A stretch of DNA of 10,448 nucleotides from an uncultured Coriobacteriaceae bacterium (GTDB lineage: Bacteria > Actinomycetota > Coriobacteriia > Coriobacteriales > Eggerthellaceae). A program made the translations under genes and the position numbers. The stretch spans positions 1 through 10,448 of the forward strand of contig CAMORQ010000042.1 of the NCBI GenBank assembly GCA_946623915.1, written 5' to 3'. Shown here in pieces: positions 1 to 4,818 of the stretch. The stretch's first letter is position 1, and each line of letters starts with the position of its first letter. The notes below the pieces were generated by a model. That model did not search any database, was not told where the DNA came from, and was given only the letters and a program-made list of their open reading frames with translations.

Positions 1-56
1 CGGCGCGGGGCGCGGCGAGGCACTGGCGTGCCGCTGCCCTTAACAACGCCCGCCAT
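1..56 (-). CDS. possible start of a downstream gene, cut by window edge
   Basis: An ATG at 56-54 on the minus strand opens a frame that stays open for 18 codons to the window edge (begins MAGVVKGSGT). It lies 18 bases after the stop codon of the WYL regulator, and an AAGGAG sequence at 74-69 precedes it, though with a rather long 12-base spacing. The visible residues are too few to recognise a family. The position would suit a second gene of the regulator's operon; WYL regulators are often encoded in pairs. It could equally be untranslated sequence: the stretch is very GC-rich and also holds a small hairpin (GGCAC/GTGCC, 19-32). Confidence 0.25.
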   Translation of the reverse strand, partial: MAGVVKGSGTPVPRRAPR

Positions 57-74
57 CGCCCGCCGCCGCTCCTT

Positions 75-1058
75 CTACGACTTCTTCAACAGCCCTTTCA
101 ACCAGGAGCGATATTCCTTGACGAGAGGCTTAGGCCCGCTTAGGCTTACGGCTCCGTTCAGGCCTGCAACCCACCCGAAGAACTGCGGGCTCTTGCGCAC
201 GGTTACGGCGACTTCGGCAAAACCGTCTTTCTTGATTTTGGCGTGCAGGTTCGTTCCGAAACGGTCGGCGATGATGTCCATCGAGTCGGGCGCTACGAGC
301 AGCTTCGCCTTTATGGGCTCCCCATCGTACATGCCGAAAGCCTGGTAGGCGAAATCCTCCAGGTCGTAGTTCGCAATGCGCTGGTTGCGAGCAGCCGGCT
401 CGTCGGTAACCTGCAGCAGGCGCATGCGGTCTATGCGGAACCGCAGGAACGATTCGTGCTTGTCGGTCCACGCGACTAGGTAATAGAAGCCGTCGGAGAA
501 GGCCACCTGCACCGGCGTAAGCACGTAGGGTGCGCCCCCGTGCTGGACCTGCTGCTCGAAGTGCACGTCGTATTTGTAGTAGAGGAAGCTGATTTTGCGA
601 CGCATGCGAAGCGCTTCGTGAATGGTGTCGACATTGTAGAACACGGAATCGGACTGGCTTTTCACGCGGCCGTCAACGTGCACGCGCCGGTTCAAGGCTT
701 CGCGCTCATGGATGCTGGCCAGATCGGAAAGCTTCTTTACCAGGCGATTCGACATTTGCTGGGTAATGAACCTGCTCGACTGAACGGCATCCACGAGCAG
801 CGTCAGCTCGTCAAGGGTCAGGCCGGCTTTCCCCATGGTGTATTCCACCGGCATGTGCTGAATGGTGCCGATCTCGCAACCGAACTCACGTAAAATCCCC
901 AGGTCGCGATAAATGCCTTTCCGCTCGGCAGAGATGCCCTCTTCAGCCAGCTTTTCCAGAATCTGCGACATGGACAGGCCGTGAGTGGCATCAGTTTGCT
1001 CATCGAGCATTTTGTACAGGTAGAGCAGCTTCAGCTTCTGTTTGTTGTTCGCGACCAC
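75..1058 (-). CDS. WYL-domain transcriptional regulator (HTH-WYL-WCX)
   Basis: This is a predicted DNA-binding regulator of 327 residues, the usual size for one-piece WYL regulators. Residues about 5-65 form a winged helix-turn-helix of the DeoR/HTH_11 type (ILEKLAEEGISAERKGIYRD region). Residues about 140-215 are the WYL ligand-sensing domain, including FYYLVAW at 191-197 and the basic strand FLRFRIDRM. The remainder, about 245-325, matches a WCX C-terminal extension. GTG at 1058 is chosen as start because AAGGAGG (1069-1063) lies just upstream and the HTH begins right after it; spacing is short, about 4 bases. The frame remains open upstream to 1415, but that part is antisense to rubrerythrin and unlike the family. 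The gene is divergent from rubrerythrin. WYL proteins commonly respond to nucleic acids or nucleotides; the ligand and targets here are unknown. Confidence 0.9.
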   Translation of the reverse strand: MVANNKQKLKLLYLYKMLDEQTDATHGLSMSQILEKLAEEGISAERKGIYRDLGILREFGCEIGTIQHMPVEYTMGKAGLTLDELTLLVDAVQSSRFITQQMSNRLVKKLSDLASIHEREALNRRVHVDGRVKSQSDSVFYNVDTIHEALRMRRKISFLYYKYDVHFEQQVQHGGAPYVLTPVQVAFSDGFYYLVAWTDKHESFLRFRIDRMRLLQVTDEPAARNQRIANYDLEDFAYQAFGMYDGEPIKAKLLVAPDSMDIIADRFGTNLHAKIKKDGFAEVAVTVRKSPQFFGWVAGLNGAVSLSGPKPLVKEYRSWLKGLLKKS

Positions 1059-1089
1059 GGATCCTCCTTGAGCGCCTTCGGTTGTTTTG

Positions 1090-1108
1090 GCCAACGTAGT
1101 AAGTTGGC
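1090..1108. promoter_or_regulatory. operator-like inverted repeat GCCAAC-N7-GTTGGC
   Basis: A perfect 6-base inverted repeat with a 7-base spacer lies just downstream of the regulator's -10, at the predicted transcription start. A repressor bound here would block transcription, so autoregulation by the WYL protein is a reasonable guess. It could also act as a small hairpin in the 5' leader. No second copy of the full dyad was seen in the window. Confidence 0.35.
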
Positions 1109-1112
1109 TACG

Positions 1113-1118
1113 ATTATA
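1113..1118 (-). promoter_or_regulatory. -10 element of the WYL regulator promoter
   Basis: The minus strand carries a perfect TATAAT at 1118-1113, about 55 bases before the GTG start. No good -35 hexamer is seen 16-18 bases upstream (CCAAAC-like sequence there), so the promoter may need help or be weak. The predicted transcript would begin near 1106, inside a short inverted repeat. Confidence 0.5.
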
Positions 1119-1169
1119 GCCGTTTGGTTCATATAGTTTGGCTTTTGAGCAGGGGATGTTTGCGTACGC

Positions 1170-1199
1170 GAGACAATCGGCGGTGGAGTTTGCTATGAT
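1170..1199 (+). promoter_or_regulatory. rubrerythrin promoter (extended -10)
   Basis: TATGAT at 1194-1199 is preceded by TGC, giving an extended -10 (TGnTATGAT). An upstream GAGACA at 1170-1175 matches four of six -35 bases at an 18-base spacing. Predicted start is near 1206, which gives a leader of about 55 bases. Confidence 0.5.
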
Positions 1200-1218
1200 G
1201 GCCGAAGAGAAGCACAAT

Positions 1219-1243
1219 CGCCATCGCCAAAGCGGCAATGGCG
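1219..1243 (+). other. hairpin in rubrerythrin 5' leader
   Basis: Two 10-base arms (1219-1228 and 1234-1243) pair with a single C-A mismatch around an AAAGC loop. The structure ends six bases before the strong Shine-Dalgarno AAGGAGG (1249-1255), leaving the ribosome site free. It may stabilise the mRNA 5' end; a regulatory role is only a guess. Confidence 0.4.
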
Positions 1244-1260
1244 GGATAAAGGAGGTAAAC

Positions 1261-1947
1261 ATGGTTCGAGTTCGTTGCATTCTGTGCGGAGAAGTGTTCG
1301 AGGCGGAAAGCCTGGAAACCGCAGTGTGCCCTGTGTGTGGAGCTACGGGTTCCGACCTAGAGCTGGTCGAAGTCGTTGCCGACGAGCCTGCAGGCGAAGC
1401 TGCTCCTGCGGCCAACCCCTATGCCGGCACGCAGACTGAAAAGAACCTGCAGGAAGCATTTGCGGGCGAATCCCAGGCACGCAATAAGTACACCTATTTC
1501 GCGAGCGTGGCCAAGAAAGAAGGCTACGAGCAGATTGCGGCGTTGTTCCAAAAGACCGCCGACAACGAAAAAGAGCATGCCAAGATGTGGTTCAAAGAAC
1601 TGCAGGGCATTGGCACCACGCCTGAAAACCTGCTTGCTGCTGCCGAGGGCGAAAACTACGAGTGGACCGACATGTACGAAGGCTTCGCCAAGACCGCCGA
1701 GGACGAGGGTTTCCCCGAGCTGGCCGAGAAGTTCCGTGGCGTGGCGGCTATCGAAAAGCACCACGAAGAGCGCTACCGCGCCCTGCTCCATAACGTAGAA
1801 GCCCAGGAAGTGTTTGCAAAGAGCGAAGTGAAGGTGTGGGAGTGCCGCAACTGCGGGCACATCGTCGTGGGCACACAGGCTCCCGATATCTGCCCGGTGT
1901 GCGCGCATCCGCAAAGCTACTTTGAAGTGCACGCAGAAAACTACTAA
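1261..1947 (+). CDS. rubrerythrin with N- and C-terminal rubredoxin-like domains
   Basis: This is a cytoplasmic non-haem diiron protein of 228 residues that reduces hydrogen peroxide to water in anaerobes, using electrons passed through rubredoxin-type iron. The N-terminus has a short Cys4 knuckle (C6, C9, C23, C26). A linker (about 38-55) leads to the ferritin-like four-helix bundle with diiron ligands E70, E103xxH106, E131xxE134 and E165xxH168. A classical rubredoxin domain closes the protein (C195, C198, C211, C214). Ordinary rubrerythrin has only the C-terminal iron site and reverse rubrerythrin only the N-terminal one, so having both is notable. ATG 1261 is chosen for its AAGGAGG (1249-1255); the frame is open further upstream but contains the promoter. 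The gene appears monocistronic, between its own promoter and the terminator at 2044-2079. Confidence 0.95.
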   Translation: MVRVRCILCGEVFEAESLETAVCPVCGATGSDLELVEVVADEPAGEAAPAANPYAGTQTEKNLQEAFAGESQARNKYTYFASVAKKEGYEQIAALFQKTADNEKEHAKMWFKELQGIGTTPENLLAAAEGENYEWTDMYEGFAKTAEDEGFPELAEKFRGVAAIEKHHEERYRALLHNVEAQEVFAKSEVKVWECRNCGHIVVGTQAPDICPVCAHPQSYFEVHAENY

Positions 1948-1960
1948 GGCGCCCGCCATC

Positions 1961-2027
1961 CGCAGCCTGTTGTTGAATTCGGCGACCGCCCGCTCCGGTG
2001 GGTAGTTGCCCCAAAAACAAGGCTGCG
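1961..2027 (+). other. folded 3' region after rubrerythrin
   Basis: An outer perfect stem CGCAGCC (1961-1967) / GGCTGCG (2021-2027) encloses an inner hairpin (1981-2010) of two 13-base arms with one mismatch, several G-U pairs and a TCCG loop. No T-run follows, so it is not itself a standard terminator. It may protect the mRNA 3' end. Confidence 0.4.
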
Positions 2028-2043
2028 CCCTTATGGTGCATAT

Positions 2044-2079
2044 GCTGCCCGCCGTGCGTTTGCGCGGCGGGCAGCTTTT
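2044..2079 (+). terminator. intrinsic terminator of the rubrerythrin unit
   Basis: An 11-base perfect GC-rich stem (arms 2044-2054 and 2065-2075) with a 10-base loop is followed at once by TTTT. It ends the rubrerythrin transcript and separates it from the nickel operon, whose operator-like dyad starts nine bases later. Confidence 0.85.
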
Positions 2080-2087
2080 GTAGTGGG

Positions 2088-2117
2088 CGTGTTACTAATC
2101 AATTAATCTGTAGCACG
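2088..2117. promoter_or_regulatory. putative NikR operator (GTGTTAC-N14-GTAGCAC)
   Basis: The dyad CGTGTTAC (2088-2095) and GTAGCACG (2110-2117) pairs in seven of eight positions across an AT-rich 14-base spacer. This matches, with one change, the half-site type GTGTTAC-N13/14-GTAACAC known for the NikR of Geobacter uraniireducens, and it stands upstream of a gene cluster that contains nikR. Weak promoter hexamers overlap it (TTGTAG 2078-2083, ATTAAT 2102-2107, 18-base spacing), as expected for a repressor site. The following leader (2118-2227) holds a perfect 10-base palindrome CTGGCGCCAG (2182-2191) and a GATAG/CTATC dyad (2140-2144, 2163-2167) of unknown role. Confidence 0.6.
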
Positions 2118-2227
2118 ACAAAGAGGGAGGGCGGGCCGTGATAGTATGTGAAAGGCGCGACGCTATCCCAAGTGACGAGCGCTGGCGCCAGGAATCGAGG
2201 GCACTGCATACGAGAAAGGCGAACACC

Positions 2228-2482
2228 ATGTGCACTAATGGAATCAATACGGGTCAATTCGGCATGATGGTCGAACAGCTCGATGACCAGCTGGCAGTTA
2301 ATAGGCGATGGGCGCACAAATTGGCGCATGCAGCGGGGGATGCGGGGTTTTCGCAGACCGACGATGCGCTTCATAAAGTGCAAGAGCTGCTTGACGACGC
2401 ACGGGCGCTGCTCTCCGATGCGAAAGACGCCATCGAATCCGACGCTGAAGCTGCATCGGGTGTTTCGGTTGAATTGGTATAG
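2228..2482 (+). CDS. small helical protein of unknown function, nikR-hypE operon
   Basis: This predicted soluble protein of 84 residues was not recognised. It has no signal peptide or membrane segment. It is acidic and strongly helix-forming, with a likely amphipathic or coiled stretch at about 45-72 (VQELLDDARALLSDAKDAI) and three histidines (H30, H34, H49). It has one cysteine (C2) and no CxxC motif. It is the first gene of the nickel cluster: its stop lies 2 bases before nikR, whose ATG has no Shine-Dalgarno, so its translation probably carries ribosomes into nikR. The start is uncertain. ATG 2228 has AAAGG (2215-2219) eight bases upstream; GTG 2138 has a stronger GGGAGG (2125-2130) at seven bases and would give 114 residues, but the added part uses rare codons (ATA, AGA, AGG). 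A nickel-related role is inferred only from context. Confidence 0.65.
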   Translation: MCTNGINTGQFGMMVEQLDDQLAVNRRWAHKLAHAAGDAGFSQTDDALHKVQELLDDARALLSDAKDAIESDAEAASGVSVELV

Positions 2483-2484
2483 CC

Positions 2485-2907
2485 ATGGCAAACGAGCTTG
2501 TTCGTTTTTCGGTGGCGATGCCCGAAGACTTGCTGGTCGAATTTGACAAGCTGGTGGCGCGTCGCGGATTGGCGAAAAACCGCTCCGAAGTCGTGCGCGA
2601 TTTGGCGCGCGATGCGATCATAGCTGCCGAATGCGAAGAGCCGGATGTCATGGTTGTGGGTACGCTGACAATCGCGTTCAACCACCACGCGTCAGACCTG
2701 CAGGAGCGGCTCGACCGTATTCAGCACGATCATTTCGGTCATGTTATCTCGTCGATGCATGTGCACCTCGACGAGCACAACTGTCTGGAGGTGATTGTGC
2801 TTAAGGGCACGGGCGACGAAGTGCGAAAGATAGCCGATCGTATCTTGGGCACCAAAGGTGTCAAGCACGGTAAATTGGTGCTAACCACGACGGGAGACCA
2901 TCTGTAA
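2485..2907 (+). CDS. nikR: nickel-responsive transcriptional regulator NikR
   Basis: This 140-residue protein is a full-length NikR, a tetrameric repressor that binds DNA when loaded with nickel. Residues about 4-46 are the ribbon-helix-helix domain (RFSVAMPEDLL strand, then two helices). The rest is the ACT-like nickel-binding domain. The four high-affinity nickel ligands are all present as H81, H92, H94 and C100, with the same spacing as E. coli H76, H87, H89 and C95. ATG 2485 is required to keep the DNA-binding strand. No Shine-Dalgarno is visible, so translation is probably coupled to the small gene ending two bases before. Its TAA overlaps the hypE ATG by one base (TAATG). A likely NikR site lies upstream of the operon, suggesting autoregulation. 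Confidence 0.96.
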   Translation: MANELVRFSVAMPEDLLVEFDKLVARRGLAKNRSEVVRDLARDAIIAAECEEPDVMVVGTLTIAFNHHASDLQERLDRIQHDHFGHVISSMHVHLDEHNCLEVIVLKGTGDEVRKIADRILGTKGVKHGKLVLTTTGDHL

Positions 2908-3932
2908 TGAAAGACACCTGCGTCCTTATGGGCCACGGCAGTGGCGGGTCGATGATGAAACGCATCATCGACGAAGTGTTTGTTCGATCGTATGGCGGCG
3001 ACCATCTGCGCGAAGGCAACGACGCTGCTGTGCTCGCTGTTCCAAAACCTGGCGAGCGGCTTGTGGTTTCCACGGACAGTTTTGTTGTGACGCCGCATTT
3101 CTTTCCAGGGGGAGACATCGGCCGATTGGCCGTGTGTGGTACCGTTAACGACGTTGCCACCGCCGGTGCAACGGTGCGCTACCTTACCTGCGGGTTCATC
3201 CTTGAAGAAGGCTATCCCATGGAAGACCTGGTGCGCATCTGCGAATCCATGCGCCAGGCTGCAGGCGAAGCGGGTGTGGAATTAGTTACGGGGGACACCA
3301 AAGTTGTGAACCGCGGTCATGGCGACGGCGTGTACATTAACACGACAGGCGTTGGGTTTGCTCCTGCTGAAGTAACGCTTGGCGGACAGTATTGCCAGCC
3401 AGGGGACAAGGTCTTGGTCAGCGGGACGCTTGGCGATCACGGTATCACCATCATGAGCTGCCGAGAGCAGCTTGGGTTCTCGACGGATTTATCCAGCGAT
3501 GCGGCGCCTTTGAACCACCTTATCGCCGATGTGCTTTCGGCAGCGCCCGACACGCGATGCTTCCGCGACCCCACTCGTGGCGGCCTGGCTTCGACGCTTA
3601 ACGAGCTGGCAAGCCAATCGGAGGTCGACATCGCAATCGACGAAGATGCCGTTCCCGTGAAAGACGCCGTGCGCGGCGCCTGCGAAATGCTCGGATACGA
3701 CGTGTTCCAGGTGGCCAACGAAGGGAAAATGGTCGCTGTGGTGCCTGCACCATCTGCCGAAGCCGCGCTCGAAGCCATGCATGCAAACAACTACGGCGCT
3801 GAAGCCGCCGTGATTGGCGAGGTTCAGGCGGCTTCTGCAGACCGCAGTCCACGTGTCACAGTGCGCACGGCGTTCGGCAGCTCGCGCATTCTCGATATGC
3901 TTGTAGGAGAGCAGCTGCCGCGCATTTGCTAG
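2907..3932 (+). CDS. hypE: hydrogenase maturation protein HypE
   Basis: HypE works with HypF to make the cyanide ligands of the NiFe-hydrogenase active site. HypF transfers a carbamoyl group to the C-terminal cysteine of HypE, which dehydrates it to a thiocyanate using ATP; the CN group is then passed to iron on HypC-HypD. The 341-residue length is typical. Visible features are the N-terminal HGSGG loop (10-14), the AIRS/PurM-type ATP domain (FFPGGDIGRLAVCGTVNDVA region 66-85, VTGDTKVV 127-134), the DPTRGG segment (211-216) and the essential C-terminal PRIC ending in C341. The start overlaps the nikR stop by one base, with GGGAG at 2892-2896. No other hyp gene or hydrogenase subunit is in the window, so the remaining partners must be encoded elsewhere. 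Confidence 0.97.
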   Translation: MKDTCVLMGHGSGGSMMKRIIDEVFVRSYGGDHLREGNDAAVLAVPKPGERLVVSTDSFVVTPHFFPGGDIGRLAVCGTVNDVATAGATVRYLTCGFILEEGYPMEDLVRICESMRQAAGEAGVELVTGDTKVVNRGHGDGVYINTTGVGFAPAEVTLGGQYCQPGDKVLVSGTLGDHGITIMSCREQLGFSTDLSSDAAPLNHLIADVLSAAPDTRCFRDPTRGGLASTLNELASQSEVDIAIDEDAVPVKDAVRGACEMLGYDVFQVANEGKMVAVVPAPSAEAALEAMHANNYGAEAAVIGEVQAASADRSPRVTVRTAFGSSRILDMLVGEQLPRIC

Positions 3933-3993
3933 TGGCGTTCGCGCAGAATTCTGGCGTTTCTGAACCGTTGCTGAATAAAGGAAGAAAAAGGGG

Positions 3994-4021
3994 TTGCATT
4001 ATCGGATGCTTTTGGTATTGT
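3994..4021 (+). promoter_or_regulatory. candidate promoter of the ferredoxin gene
   Basis: TTGCAT (3994-3999) and TATTGT (4016-4021) match four of six bases each of the -35 and -10 consensus at a 16-base spacing. A perfect 8-base palindrome GTGCGCAC (4020-4027) covers the end of the -10 and could be an operator. An alternative -10-like TTATAT stretch lies near 4051. The assignment is tentative. Confidence 0.35.
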
Positions 4022-4061
4022 GCGCACTAGGGACGCAAGTCTCGGAGAACTTATATCGCTT

Positions 4062-4082
4062 TGCACCCCTGGGGCGGGTGCA
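4062..4082 (+). other. hairpin just before ferredoxin ribosome site
   Basis: A perfect 7-base stem TGCACCC/GGGTGCA (4062-4068 and 4076-4082) with a 7-base loop ends eight bases before the Shine-Dalgarno AAGGAG (4090-4095). It may stabilise the mRNA or affect ribosome access; no T-run follows, so it is not a terminator. Confidence 0.45.
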
Positions 4083-4101
4083 TTAAGAGAAGGAGTAAGC
4101 C

Positions 4102-4290
4102 ATGTCTCATCCCATTATCGATGCCGACGAATGCGTAGGCTGCGGCATTTGCGTCGACGCATGCCCGCAAGAAGTGCTGGAAGTCGCCGGCGGCGTTGCT
4201 GAAGTCAACAATGAAGATTCCTGCATCGCTTGCGGCGATTGTCTGGAAGAGTGCCCGATGGGTGCCATCACGGAAATCCTCGAGGACTAA
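4102..4290 (+). CDS. 2[4Fe-4S] bacterial-type ferredoxin
   Basis: This 62-residue protein is a small soluble electron carrier with two [4Fe-4S] clusters. The two cysteine sets are both intact: C11, C14, C17 with C21, and C41, C44, C47 with C51, each ending in CP. In clostridial-type ferredoxins the fourth cysteine of each set ligates the opposite cluster. The length is in the normal range of 55-65 residues and the protein is acidic, as usual. ATG 4102 has AAGGAG six bases upstream. The gene stands alone between its own leader and the terminator-like hairpin at 4330-4357. It could serve a hydrogenase or pyruvate:ferredoxin oxidoreductase; the sequence does not decide this. Confidence 0.95.
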   Translation: MSHPIIDADECVGCGICVDACPQEVLEVAGGVAEVNNEDSCIACGDCLEECPMGAITEILED

Positions 4291-4329
4291 ACCGAGCCGA
4301 CAAGGCGTATTGTATGCTTGTAGCACGAA

Positions 4330-4357
4330 AACGGGACCTGCGCTTGCGGGTCCCGTT
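4330..4357. terminator. terminator-like hairpin, ferredoxin/HIT boundary
   Basis: A perfect 9-base stem AACGGGACC/GGTCCCGTT (4330-4338, 4349-4357) has a 10-base loop. On the plus strand only TT follows, so termination after ferredoxin may be partial. On the minus strand the stem is followed by a T-run (TTTT, from 4331-4328), so it would also stop antisense transcripts. Confidence 0.6.
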
Positions 4358-4392
4358 CGCGTATGCGTCCAAGAGAACGACTTGTTTTGCGC

Positions 4393-4398
4393 TACACT
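4393..4398 (+). promoter_or_regulatory. weak -10 candidate before the HIT gene
   Basis: TACACT fits the loose actinobacterial TAnnnT -10 pattern and lies 30 bases before the HIT start, but no -35 hexamer was found at 16-18 bases. It is the only promoter-like signal after the hairpin at 4330-4357. Confidence 0.25.
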
Positions 4399-4428
4399 GG
4401 GATAAACCTCATCGAAAGGGAGGAAACC

Positions 4429-4791
4429 ATGGACGACTGCCTGTTTTGTAAGCTTGTTGCGGGAGAAATCCCCTCGACAAAGGTCTACGAGGACGATTTG
4501 TTCTACGCGTTCGACGACATAGAGCCCGAGGCGCCTGTGCATACGCTTATTGTGCCCAAGCAGCATTTCGACAACCTGCAAGACGGTGTGCCTGAAGATT
4601 TGCTGGGCAAGATGCTTTCGGTGGTGCCAAAGGTTGCCGCGCTTAAGGGTGTGGGCGAAAGCGGTTACCGCACGGTCATCAACACGGGGCCGGATTCTGC
4701 TGCAACCGTGGAGCATCTGCACATCCACATTCTCGGCGGCACGAAGATGGGTCGCTTCACGTTTGAAGGCTCGGCTCGACTGGACGGCTAG
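4429..4791 (+). CDS. HIT-family nucleotide hydrolase/transferase (Hint-like)
   Basis: This 120-residue protein has the histidine triad fold of Hint-type enzymes, which cleave purine nucleotide phosphoramidates and related AMP conjugates in the cytoplasm. The catalytic triad HxHxH is at H96, H98 and H100 (HLHIHILGG context), with the upstream conserved NTG region (N85-G87). C4 and C7 with conserved histidines (such as H46) resemble the zinc-binding pattern of many bacterial members. ATG 4429 follows GGGAGG (4418-4423) by five bases; a longer in-frame opening from 4363 lacks family similarity. The FIST-GGDEF gene starts 27 bases after its stop on the same strand, so they probably share a transcript. 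The physiological substrate is unknown for most bacterial members. Confidence 0.93.
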   Translation: MDDCLFCKLVAGEIPSTKVYEDDLFYAFDDIEPEAPVHTLIVPKQHFDNLQDGVPEDLLGKMLSVVPKVAALKGVGESGYRTVINTGPDSAATVEHLHIHILGGTKMGRFTFEGSARLDG

Positions 4792-4818
4792 AGGCAGCGT
4801 CTGTCGAAGGCTTGTTGC

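Noticed and set aside
28..348. Plus-strand open frame over the end of the WYL gene
   Set aside because: It is antisense to the conserved C-terminal domain of the regulator, with no ribosome site.
1059..1415. Longer open frame that would extend the WYL regulator by 119 residues upstream
   Set aside because: The extension is antisense to the start of rubrerythrin, is low-complexity and unlike WYL regulators; the GTG at 1058 has a strong Shine-Dalgarno and is followed at once by the HTH.
2140..2191. GATAG/CTATC dyad and CTGGCGCCAG palindrome as NikR sites
   Set aside because: Neither fits a known NikR half-site, and the dyad at 2088-2117 is a far better candidate.
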